Source: Massilia pinisoli (GTDB lineage Bacteria > Pseudomonadota > Gammaproteobacteria > Burkholderiales > Burkholderiaceae_D). Taken from it: a DNA stretch of 64,000 bases. Numbering within the stretch: position 1 is the first letter of the stretch; every line of letters starts with the position of its first letter. This document shows positions 16,734 through 26,000 of the stretch, piece after piece. Below the pieces are notes generated by a model that did no database searches, was not told the DNA's origin, and saw nothing but the letters and a program-made list of their open reading frames with translations. The DNA lies in contig NZ_JANUGW010000003.1 in assembly GCF_024753285.1 (NCBI RefSeq), positions 310,001 through 374,000 on the forward strand. The letters run 5' to 3'. The position numbers and the translations under genes are program-made.

Positions 16734-19700
16734 CTTGGACAGGCCGTCGCCGGAAGAATAGTCCCGGGGTAATCTTCTTGCCTGAGACGGTTGCCGTTTT
16801 GATCGCATAAGTTGTTTTCCCTGTTCGTGTTACCAATACTTGCACTGTACTGATCCAGGCCTCCAGCGCGCAGGTCGATCTCGCGCGTATTGCCGTTCGC
16901 ATCGTGTGCTGTGTATTGCCACTGGCTCAGCGTACTGGTGAGCAACGCGAGTTTTCTTCGGAAGTGGTGTTCGTCGCCCTCGTGTTCTGTGATCGCGTTG
17001 AATTGTCTGACTTTCTCCTCGACTTTAGCCCAGGTCTGGGCGGTGCCGGAATGCGGCAACGCGCTGAGTTTCTCGAACACTTCCTTTTCCATTTCCAGCG
17101 TCCTGTCCGATCGCACAAGCCATAGCCGCGATCTGACGATCGGGTCGTTGCCGGCGTAAACGTCGTCATAGGTGTAATCGGGGTCGGAGCCGGACAGTCC
17201 GTGCCCGAAACCGTTGTTGACGCCGTACGGCACGTTGTTCTGGTTCCGGTGCGAGAACGTGTCCTCGAACGCGTGCAGGTACTCGCCGAAAAACTGGAGT
17301 TTCGCGCATTGCGTGGGCGCGTTTTCGGAGGCGGCGAACAACTGGTCGAGTTGCGTGCTCTGGTGATGGGTGACGTCGGTGTCACCGCTGAAGACCGCCC
17401 GGCCATTGGGCTGCTGTTCCCAGAGGACGAAGTGATACCGTGCCAACTGGTTCTGGTTCCAAAAAGGACTGAGCATCTTGGTCAGTACATTACTTTCATC
17501 CAGCGGCCTGGTGACCGGATTATTGTCGACATACTGCGTCGCCAGCGCGATGGTGCGGGCATCCGCATAATCGATACCCGCGGCCATCGCCAGGAAAAAG
17601 GTCATGTAGTAATGGATGTCGCTCTGGTACAGGCCCAGCGGGTCGACGTTGGTCAGCGGATTGTCGCCCACGTACAGGTACGGATTGATACCGCCAGCCA
17701 GCCCCATCGGGTCCGGCGTCGTGTACCGCCCCAGCGCCGGATCGAAGTCGCGGAAGTAGTTTTGGTGCAGGCCCGTCTCGGCATCGTAGACCTGGCCGGG
17801 CAGGCGCAGGTTCATCTCGAATGCGTTGCCGACGTCCGCACGCGCGCTCGCGTGCACGATGCGCGCCTGTCCGAACGGCGAGATCCGGGCCTGCCAGACG
17901 ATGGCCTGGGCGGCGTCCGTGACGGCTTGCGGTACACCCAGATGGTCGGTGTGGATGGCATAGATCGTGGCCGTGCTGGCGCCGGTGGGTGGCCGGTCCG
18001 AGGTCGTGCGGCCGATGGCGCGTACCCATTGCCACAGCGCGCTCAGGAACGAGTCGTCCGGTACCATGTCGATCCTCGCGACGGGCTTGCCGTCGAGGTA
18101 GACATAGTGGGCCGTGATGCGGCCGGTGCCGTCCGCTTCGGCGGCAAGGCGCTGGTCGCGGTAGAGGCTATAGGTCGTGGTTGCGCGGCGCCCGTCCACG
18201 AGGGACGTGCGCACCAGCCCGCTGGCAGGGACGGTCGAACCGTACACGGTTTTCGCCACCCGCTGGCCCTGCGCGTCGTACACATAGGCCGCTCGCAGGC
18301 GGCCATCGGCGTCGTACACCGCGGTCGGACGGTGCGCGCCGTCGTAGACGATGCGGCGCGTCGCCTCAGGCGAAGAAAATCCGATGCGCGCGAACGGCGC
18401 GCCGCCGGCCCGGTAAAACCACGCGCTGTCGAATAATTGGCCCACGCTCGCGACGCGGTTTGCGGCCTGGCCAGCGACAGAGTCCAGGCCGGGACGCGTC
18501 AGTCCGACCAGGCGGTTGCTGCCCGGCGCGTACAGGTAATGGCGGGTGCCGGTGGCGGCAGACGGCACGTTGGCAACCGTCCGCACCGGCACAGCCTGAA
18601 CGGTTTCCGCCGTACGGTTGCCGCCCTTGTCGTAGGCGTAGCGGACGGCCGTGCCGTCGCTCGCACCCGCGCCCGTCAGGCGGTCCAGGGCATCGTATTC
18701 ATAGGTTTCCGAGACGCGCCGCAGCGGCAGCGTTCCGGCCTGCCCCAGTGTGCGCGCGATATCCACGAGGCGTCCGGCCTCGTCGTAGCGGTTGTCCTGA
18801 GCATAGACGGTGCGCGTGCCCTGGGTGGTGCCGCCGCCGAACCAGCCACGCATGCGCGCCAGCCAGCCGGGCGTGGGCGCGCCGGCGACTGCGCGCACGG
18901 CCGTGATCCGCCCGCGTGCATCGCGTTCGATTTGCTGGCGGACGCCGTTGGCGGTCGCGAACGCGTTCACGCCGGCAGGACCCTGCACGATGCCGTCGAC
19001 GACCGGCGTGTCGTCGAACAGCACCGTCTGCAGGGCTCCCTTCGCACCGTACCGGTACGTCAAACGGTGGCCGTCGGACAGCAATTGCGTGACGAGCCGC
19101 CCGGCTGCGTCGTAGCTGTTCGTGGTCGTGAACGTCAGACCTGTCCTGTCGCCCCGTACGTCCGCGCGTGCGAGCCAGCGCTTTTCCTCAAGCACGTGGC
19201 CGAATGCGTCGTAGCGATAGCTGGTGCGCTCCGTCGCATGCGATGCGTCGCCGTCGGGCGTTGCGAGGACTTCCATCAGCCGGCGGCCGACATAGCGATA
19301 GCGCGTGAGTTCCGGCGCGGCCGCGGTGCCGACGGCCACCACGTGGTGCTGCAGGTCGTAGCGGTAGCGCGCCTCGTTGCCGCGTCCATCGTACCGTGCC
19401 ACCACCTGGCCGGACGCATCGTACTGGAACACGGTCACGCCGCGGTCCGGATTCGCCTCCACGACGAGCCGCCCGAAGTCGTCGAAGCGGCGTACCGTCT
19501 TCACGCCGTTGGCATCGGTCAGCTTGATCTGGTGGCCATGTACGTCATGGTCGAAGCTGACGGTGGCCTCGTCCGGCGTGCCCGGTGCGCTCGTCCGGCT
19601 CGCGAGCATACCGTCCGCGGCATAGTCGAACCGCGTGGCGACGCCGATGGCATTGACGACTTCGGCCACCGCGCCATCCGCGGTGTACGTCGCGTGCGTG

Positions 19701-21952
19701 ACGGCGCCGAGATCGTCGCCGATGCCGGTCATGCGGCCGGCGGCGTCGAACTGATAGCGTGCGGTGCCGAGGCGGCGGTTGTCCGCATCCTGCAGCGTCG
19801 CGGCCGTGCGCCTTCCTTCGGTGTCGTAGGCCGTAGCGACCGTACTGCCGTCCGCGAGCGTCCTGCCCGTCGGGCGGCCCGCGGCGTCGTAGGTGAACCG
19901 GGTCGTCAGGTCGCCCGGTTCGGTCGAGGCCACGAGTTTCCCGTTCAGGTCATGCACGTAACGCACGGTTTGCGACAGCGCCGGACCGCCATCGGCCGGG
20001 GTGCTGTCGATGCGTACCTCCTCGGGCTGCCCGCGCCAGTTGTAGCGCACGCGGACGGTCTGCACGGCCGAGGCGTCGGTCGTCCTCGTGACGGTCGGCC
20101 GCAGCGCGGCGTCCCGTTCGAGCACCTCCATGGTCACGCCGCCCGGCGCATCGACGCGCACCGGCAGCTTTGTCCGCGCATCGTGGCGCACCCGCGTGAT
20201 GTCGCTGTTCTGCGGCCCCGGATCGTTCGCCGCATTCGGCAGCGGACCGTCGATCTCCACGCGCTGGCCGTAGCCGTCGTAGCGATAGCGCAGCGTGCGC
20301 GCGATCGTGCCGGCCGCGCCCGTGCCTTCCAGCGTCGGCAGATAGCCTTGTTCCGTGATCTCGGCCGGCAGCCCGGCCAGCGCGCCACCGCCGGCGTACC
20401 GGAACGCCGTGACGTAGAAGCGTCCCGGCACGACGCTCGGGCGGACGATCAGCGCGGGGTACACGCCGTCGCCGTCGTATTCGTAGCGCAGCTTCAGGCG
20501 CGCGGGCAGGGCTTTGCCGTGCGCGTAGGCCAGCGTGCTGACGGACGCCAGGCGCCCGCGGCGGTCGTATTGCTGGTGTTCGGCCGACAGCGGCTCGCCC
20601 GCCGCGGACAGGCGCGTCGTCGTCTCGAGGCGCGCCAGGTTGTCGTAGGTGTAGCGGACATTCGTCTCGCCGCAGGCCGAGCAGCCCGCGCCGCGCACCT
20701 CGAGCAGGCGGTATTCGCCGGCCAGCACGGCGTGGCGGTACAGCGTCTTCTGGCCAAGGCTGTTGGTCACAATGGTCTGCCCCGCCCCGAATTCGAGCGT
20801 GACCTGGCCGATGCCCGTGCCGGGGACGAGCCGCGCAGGCTGCAGTGGCTTGCCGTCCTTGCCCAGCGCCAGGCGGGCCGGCCGGCCGCGCACGGACACG
20901 TTGGCCTTGCCGTCGTGGTCGTACGCGTACGTGCTGACGCGCTGCCACGCGGGCTTGCCGTCCGCGCCCGTGACCAGTTCACTGATCCCGGTGAGGAACG
21001 TGGGGAACTCGGCCTGCTCGTAGTGATACGTGCGCGCACCAGCCGGCATCTCGACCTTGACGAGGTTGGCCAGCAGCAGGCGCTTGTCGATGTCGGCGCC
21101 GGCCGGCTTCGGGCTGCCGTAGCGGTAGACGAAGCGTCCGACCGGGCTCACGATGCTCTGCACGCCGCGGAAAGCGTCCTGCGCGCGCGCCTGTTCCTTG
21201 TCCGGATACACCAGGTCGAGGCTGCGGCCCTGCGGATCGGTCACGCGGGTCAGCAAGCCCGAGGGGCTGTAGCGCAGGCTGACGAACTGCCCGCCCGGCG
21301 CGAGGATCTGCGTCAGGTGGCCCTTGCTGTCGAACGTCAGCTCGCGCCCATTGGTCCAGCGCCAGACGTATTCGTCGCCGCGCGCCGTCTTGACGATGCT
21401 GACCGTGCCGTTGGCCGGATCGGCGCTCGCGCACAGGCTCGCATCGCGCGGGTCGCGGTTGAAGATGATGCGCGTGCCGTCCGCCTCGATGATTTGCAAG
21501 GTGCGGCCGACGGCATACAGCTCGGTCTCGTACGACAGCTTCCAGCCGCGACCGATCAGATTCGTCGACGCGCCAGGGCGGCTGAACGCGCTGTTGTAGT
21601 ACCGGACGATCTCCAGGCCCAGCGTGCCGGGCAGCGGTGCCATGTCGACTTCGCGCTGGTACTTGTTGCCGTTGATGACGTTGATTGGATTGCCGGCGCC
21701 GATGTTGATGCCGCTGCCGTTGCCGTTCGTCGCCGGTCCGCCGCCGCCGCACGTCGAGCCCGCGTGGCCGGGGCCGCAGGTGCCCGGCGGGGTCGGTGGC
21801 GTGGTGGGCGGCGTGCCCGGTGCGCAGCTGCTGTTGGGCGGGCAGGGTTGGGGCGGGAACAGCGGCAGGTCGGCGTGGGCGACACTCATCATGCCCATCA
21901 GCAGGGCGACAACGGCGGGCAGGGCGGTCAGGCGGAGCGAGCGGCTTTGCAT
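16730..21952 (-). CDS. Sec-exported RHS protein 2 with DUF6765/zinc phospholipase C-like C-terminal domain
   Basis: 1740 residues from the ATG at 21952; a GTG at 21982 is an alternative. Signal peptide ends VAHA|DLPLF. The Cys/Pro linker (CPPNSSC, TTPPTPPGTCGPG) and the DUF6531-like entry are nearly identical to RHS1. YD repeats follow, with core end NYFRDFDPALGRYTTPDPMG and NPLTNVDPLGL near residue 1440. The last 300 or so residues begin DIHYYMTFFLAMAAGIDYADA and contain HHQ, HAFEDTFSHR and DEHHFRR: a His/Asp-rich helical domain like DUF6765 and the zinc-dependent phospholipase C/nuclease fold. Predicted metal-dependent hydrolase toxin; the exact substrate is inferred, not shown. Confidence 0.82.
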   Translation of the reverse strand: MQSRSLRLTALPAVVALLMGMMSVAHADLPLFPPQPCPPNSSCAPGTPPTTPPTPPGTCGPGHAGSTCGGGGPATNGNGSGINIGAGNPINVINGNKYQREVDMAPLPGTLGLEIVRYYNSAFSRPGASTNLIGRGWKLSYETELYAVGRTLQIIEADGTRIIFNRDPRDASLCASADPANGTVSIVKTARGDEYVWRWTNGRELTFDSKGHLTQILAPGGQFVSLRYSPSGLLTRVTDPQGRSLDLVYPDKEQARAQDAFRGVQSIVSPVGRFVYRYGSPKPAGADIDKRLLLANLVKVEMPAGARTYHYEQAEFPTFLTGISELVTGADGKPAWQRVSTYAYDHDGKANVSVRGRPARLALGKDGKPLQPARLVPGTGIGQVTLEFGAGQTIVTNSLGQKTLYRHAVLAGEYRLLEVRGAGCSACGETNVRYTYDNLARLETTTRLSAAGEPLSAEHQQYDRRGRLASVSTLAYAHGKALPARLKLRYEYDGDGVYPALIVRPSVVPGRFYVTAFRYAGGGALAGLPAEITEQGYLPTLEGTGAAGTIARTLRYRYDGYGQRVEIDGPLPNAANDPGPQNSDITRVRHDARTKLPVRVDAPGGVTMEVLERDAALRPTVTRTTDASAVQTVRVRYNWRGQPEEVRIDSTPADGGPALSQTVRYVHDLNGKLVASTEPGDLTTRFTYDAAGRPTGRTLADGSTVATAYDTEGRRTAATLQDADNRRLGTARYQFDAAGRMTGIGDDLGAVTHATYTADGAVAEVVNAIGVATRFDYAADGMLASRTSAPGTPDEATVSFDHDVHGHQIKLTDANGVKTVRRFDDFGRLVVEANPDRGVTVFQYDASGQVVARYDGRGNEARYRYDLQHHVVAVGTAAAPELTRYRYVGRRLMEVLATPDGDASHATERTSYRYDAFGHVLEEKRWLARADVRGDRTGLTFTTTNSYDAAGRLVTQLLSDGHRLTYRYGAKGALQTVLFDDTPVVDGIVQGPAGVNAFATANGVRQQIERDARGRITAVRAVAGAPTPGWLARMRGWFGGGTTQGTRTVYAQDNRYDEAGRLVDIARTLGQAGTLPLRRVSETYEYDALDRLTGAGASDGTAVRYAYDKGGNRTAETVQAVPVRTVANVPSAATGTRHYLYAPGSNRLVGLTRPGLDSVAGQAANRVASVGQLFDSAWFYRAGGAPFARIGFSSPEATRRIVYDGAHRPTAVYDADGRLRAAYVYDAQGQRVAKTVYGSTVPASGLVRTSLVDGRRATTTYSLYRDQRLAAEADGTGRITAHYVYLDGKPVARIDMVPDDSFLSALWQWVRAIGRTTSDRPPTGASTATIYAIHTDHLGVPQAVTDAAQAIVWQARISPFGQARIVHASARADVGNAFEMNLRLPGQVYDAETGLHQNYFRDFDPALGRYTTPDPMGLAGGINPYLYVGDNPLTNVDPLGLYQSDIHYYMTFFLAMAAGIDYADARTIALATQYVDNNPVTRPLDESNVLTKMLSPFWNQNQLARYHFVLWEQQPNGRAVFSGDTDVTHHQSTQLDQLFAASENAPTQCAKLQFFGEYLHAFEDTFSHRNQNNVPYGVNNGFGHGLSGSDPDYTYDDVYAGNDPIVRSRLWLVRSDRTLEMEKEVFEKLSALPHSGTAQTWAKVEEKVRQFNAITEHEGDEHHFRRKLALLTSTLSQWQYTAHDANGNTREIDLRAGGLDQYSASIGNTNRENNLCDQNGNRLRQEDYPGTILPATACPR
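21649..21678. repeat. Shared RHS N-terminal DNA block, copy 2
   Basis: Identical over 30 bases to the blocks in RHS1 and RHS3. The surrounding few hundred bases are also highly similar, most of all to RHS1, including the segment coding for the CPPNSSCAPGTPP linker. Confidence 0.9.
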
Positions 21953-22003
21953 GGGTTTTTTCTTCAGCTGCTGGAAAAGCACGTGCGGATGTGTGATGTG
22001 CCG

Positions 22004-22399
22004 TTACAGGCACTTCGCAACGCCATTGAGGCGAGACAGCTCCTGGTGTTTGTCGACGATCTCGCGAAACGATGCCGGCCGTTCGGCGAGCGATTTCCAC
22101 GTCCTGTTCAGGAGTTCGGTGCAGAATTCAGCCGACAAAGGCGCCTCTTTGGTGAGGCAGGTTTTGGCAGCATCCACCTGGCGCGACAATTCCGGAACGC
22201 CCGACATCATGGCGCCGAGCGGGGTCGTCGCCAGCGCCGGGTGTTGCCTGACGCAGATGACGGATACGGGCGGCATCAGAATGGCGTCTTCCTCCGCGGC
22301 CAAAGCGGGGACGAGCGCGCACAGTCCTATGAGGCCGAGCATGATGTGGGGGTATTGCATTCGGATTCTTTTGTTGTGGGTGTCTTGTCGGATCGTCAT
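22004..22399 (-). CDS. Small exported protein of unknown function
   Basis: 131 residues from the ATG at 22399, which overlaps the stop of the lipoprotein gene upstream as ATGA; the ATG at 22360 (MQYPHIMLGLIGL) is an alternative giving a shorter signal peptide. Cleavage likely after ALA. The mature part contains three Cys before a final Cys-Leu end (ICVRQHP, AKTCLTK, EFCTELL, VAKCL), suggesting disulfides in the periplasm. No family recognised. By position it is a second immunity or accessory gene after RHS3. Confidence 0.65.
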   Translation of the reverse strand: MTIRQDTHNKRIRMQYPHIMLGLIGLCALVPALAAEEDAILMPPVSVICVRQHPALATTPLGAMMSGVPELSRQVDAAKTCLTKEAPLSAEFCTELLNRTWKSLAERPASFREIVDKHQELSRLNGVAKCL

Positions 22400-23043
22400 C
22401 GGTTCACGCGTCCAGGTGCCGTCGTTCCCGCCGGAGGGATACGTTCCCAGCCGGGTTCCACGACTTTGCCGTTAAAAATTTGGTCTTCGCGGAAGTCGCC
22501 GCCAACCATGTAGTAATGCATGCCGCTGTCGCCGTCACCCGGCTTCCAGCCTTCTACCGACACGTATTTTTCGACATCCCAGCCGACGAGCACGGAGCCG
22601 TCGACCACGCGGATTTTCAGCCGCAGCGAGCCTCCGTTTTTGCGCATGTAGTCGAAGACCGCCTGCGGGATGCGCTCGGCCACCGTGGCCGTGTAATCGC
22701 CCATGAGGGTTCCGCCCTCCCAGGCGCCCTCGCGGGTGAGGCGATAGTTACCCGTGCGCCAGGTGGCACGGATGAAACGAGGAATGCGCCTTGGACCGCC
22801 ATGGTCATTTTGAACAATCCTCTTGTTTAACCGCGATGCGGCGGCGATGGCATCACCGTATTCGTTGTAGATCGTGACCCCGGTTTTTTCAGGATTGGCG
22901 TCGAGCATGAGCGAGCTGAATCCGGGTAGTCGGTCAGCTGCCTGATCGTTGCTGGCCGGAGGTGCCGCGCAAGCGCTCAGCAGGGGAAGACTGAACAGGC
23001 CAAGCAAGCGGAACATCGACCGCAGTGGTCCGTGTATTTTCAT
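22396..23043 (-). CDS. Lipoprotein, candidate immunity protein for RHS3 lipase
   Basis: 215 residues from the ATG at 23043 (MKIHGPLRSMFRLLGLF), which has an AGGATG-type ribosome binding site; an ATG at 23052 is also possible. Lipobox LLSAC places Cys at about residue 25. Mature region has NEYGDAIAAASRLN, a TWRTGNYRLTREG segment and VDGSVLVGWDVEKYV. It begins 13 bp after the RHS3 stop. Type VI Tle lipase effectors are commonly paired with a periplasmic lipoprotein immunity protein (Tli); the same arrangement here suggests this role. No named domain recognised. Confidence 0.72.
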   Translation of the reverse strand: MKIHGPLRSMFRLLGLFSLPLLSACAAPPASNDQAADRLPGFSSLMLDANPEKTGVTIYNEYGDAIAAASRLNKRIVQNDHGGPRRIPRFIRATWRTGNYRLTREGAWEGGTLMGDYTATVAERIPQAVFDYMRKNGGSLRLKIRVVDGSVLVGWDVEKYVSVEGWKPGDGDSGMHYYMVGGDFREDQIFNGKVVEPGWERIPPAGTTAPGRVNR

Positions 23044-23056
23044 CGTAAACATCCTG

Positions 23057-26000
23057 TCATTGAACGGTCAGATTGATTCGATAACCGTTTTGGTTCAACC
23101 ATGCAAGGTAAGCCCGCATATCGACACTACCGGTAACAAAGTCAGGCCGCGGATTGCGCACCTGATTCCCGTCGGCGTCCGTCGTGCCGGGCAGGTAAGA
23201 AATGAACTGCGTCGTATCGGAGAAGTGCATCTTGATGTCGCCGCCCATATTGCGTTGTGTCGTCGTCGTGCCATCCCGATAGCGCACCTGCCGGTCTTCC
23301 TCGTACGCCGCAGGCGCGCCCGTCGGGGTGTACTGGTTGTCGCTCTTGTCGTGCAGTACGGGGTTCGCCGATATCGTACCTGCGGTAGCGTGGATCGGAA
23401 CGCCAGCATTGACGGCCTGGCCGATCATCCAATCGAGAGCGACATTGGCCAGATCATTTTGACCGGTCGCGAAACCGCCGCCGATATCGGCATGCGAGCC
23501 GATGAAACCGCGCTCGATGCGGGTCGTGTTTGCCGGCGTCGGGCGCCCGGCGATCGATTCCAGCGGAAAGGCGCCAAACGAATGCGGCAGGGCACGCAGC
23601 GCCGATCCGCGATATTCGTTCAGGGCCACCGCCTGTGCGACGTAGGAAAACTGATCCGGTATGCCAAGTTGGTAGGCGGGACCGGAGCCCCAATCCGTGC
23701 TGAGCACGGTATCCCACAAGCCCATGAAGCGAAATCCCACGCGCTGGCATCGGGTGACCGTCGTACCGTTTTCGGTTGCCGAATAGCGGTACCAGCCAGT
23801 GTTGGTGTTCGCCACGATCCGGTTGGCAAAATCCCTGGCTTCGGCCGCGCCTCGGCTGAAGCCGATGATGTCCACCATCATCGTATCGTTGTCGTCCGCA
23901 GAGTCGGCTTCGAGGTTGAAGTACTGCTGCATCCGCTCGATCCGGGCCCGCCCGGAATAATTGGCCCCCATATCGCCCAGTTCTGCCGTCAAAGGTATGT
24001 ACCAGGGCACGTAGTCCGACGGATTGATGTCGGGGAATCCATCTGCGTGGTCGACCGTACCGACGCCGGAGACATAGCGCTTTCGGTCCTCATACGCGCT
24101 TTCGAACATCGCCACATTCGAGAGCGAACTGCCATGTTGCCGTAGCCATTCAGTGTCTCGTGTATTCCCCGTCCCATCGAACGCAAACAGAACCAGCCCT
24201 TCCGGATCCACATTCTTGAGCGGATTGCTGTCGACATAGGCATAGGCATTCGCGGCCGCATGAAGCCCCAGCGGATCCGGGCTCAGATAGCGGCCCGTAC
24301 GCGGGTCGTAATAGCGGTGGTCGTTGTAGTACAGGCCCGTCTCGTCGTCCTGGTACTGGCCGGGCAGCCGCAGCGGCTGCCGGAATGCCGTGCGCACGCC
24401 GTCGTCCGGCAGCAGGCTGCCGAAGGCGGCGTAACGTGCTTTCCAGACCAGTTTGCCGGCCGCATCGGTCGCCGCTTCCGGTGCGCCGAGGTGATTCGTG
24501 TGGAGGTAAGTCACGCGCTGGCGCGCGCGCCCGAACCACGCGCCCGCGGCCGTTGCGACGTCGTGCAGCGCCTGCGCGAACGCGGAAGCAGGCGGCGACG
24601 CAGACGCAGCGCCATCGTCGCTGTCGATGACCGCGACGGGCCGGCCCGCCAGATACACGTATTCGCGCATCACCCGGCCCGCCGCGTCCAGCTCGGCGGT
24701 CACCTTGCGTCCGCTGTAGAGGTAGTAGGTAGCGCCGCCGCGCACCGTCTTGCCGACCCGTTCGCCGCGGTGGTTGTAGCGGTAGGTCGCCAACACCTGG
24801 CCACCGTCGCGTACGCCGGCCAGCCTGCCGGCGGCATCCCAATCGTAGGCGCGATCGCCGACGGCACGCGGCTGGCCGCTCGCGTCGTAGCGGGCGGCGC
24901 CTGTGTCGTCGGACTGCCCAAGCCAGCGGTTGCTGCGCGGCGCATAGGCCGTCCGCAGCGTTGCGCCTTCCTGGCCGAGGACACGGTTGCCACTATTGTC
25001 GTAGAAGTAGCGGGTGTCCGAGCCGTCGTCGAGCGCCGTCTTGCGCAAGCCGTCGCGCAGGTCGCGGCGCGATTCGACGATCAACCGGTCGTGCGCATCG
25101 TACGCCTGGTCACGCACGCCGGCCGCATCGGCCAGGCGCAGCAGGTTGCCTTGCACGTCCCACAGATAGCGGTAGTCGAGCACCGCCAGCTTGTCGAACG
25201 GGATCGCCAGCGGCGTCGCCGTGTGTTCGACAGTTGCGGCGTGCGCGGGCGCGATACCCAGCAACAGCGCCAGGCTCGCGTTGGCGGCCGTGGACGGGCT
25301 GTGCGTGCCGGCCGCCGGCCGGTACACGACGCGCGCCAACGCACCGGCCGCACTGCGCTGGTAACGGGCCTGGATGCCGTTGCCGTAGTCGAACGCGCTG
25401 ACGTCAACCTGGTCGCGCCGGATGTCCTGGACGAGCGGCTCGGCGGGCAGGAGCCAGCGCAGCCACGGCGTCAGGATGCGCTGCCGTTCCAGGGCGACGA
25501 CCTGGTTCAGCCCATCGCGGCGTACCTGCAGCAGGCTGCCGTCGGCCAGCGAGACGCTGCTCGGCTGGCCCGCGGCATCGTACTGATAGCGGGTGGTGTT
25601 GACGATCGGCGCGGCGCCTTCACGCTGCAGCGTCACCGTCTTCGCGAGCAGGCGGCCCTCGGGGTCGTACGTATAACGTTCGCTTTGCACCGGATGGTCG
25701 ACCGCGACCAGCAGCCTGCTCGCATACGTCCACGTGGTGACGAGGGGGCGTCCGCCGTCCTTGCCGGTCACGCTCTGGCGTACGATACGTCCCGCCGCGT
25801 CGTACCGGTATTCGGTCACGTTGCCGAGTGCGTCGGTGGCGGCGACGAGGCGGTTCGCTTCGTCATAGCGGCGCGTGGTCACGCCGCTGTCCGGGCTGTC
25901 GATCGCCAGCACGCGGCCGAAGTCGTCGGTGACGTACCGGGTCTGCGCGCCGTTGGCAGCGATCACCGCCGTCGTCTGGCCGAGCTCGTCGCGTTCGATG

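Noticed and set aside
18437..22513. Very long plus-strand open frame (1358 codons) antisense to RHS2
   Set aside because: It is the shadow of a GC-rich gene: Arg/Ala/His/Val-rich without domains, while the opposite strand encodes a clear RHS protein.
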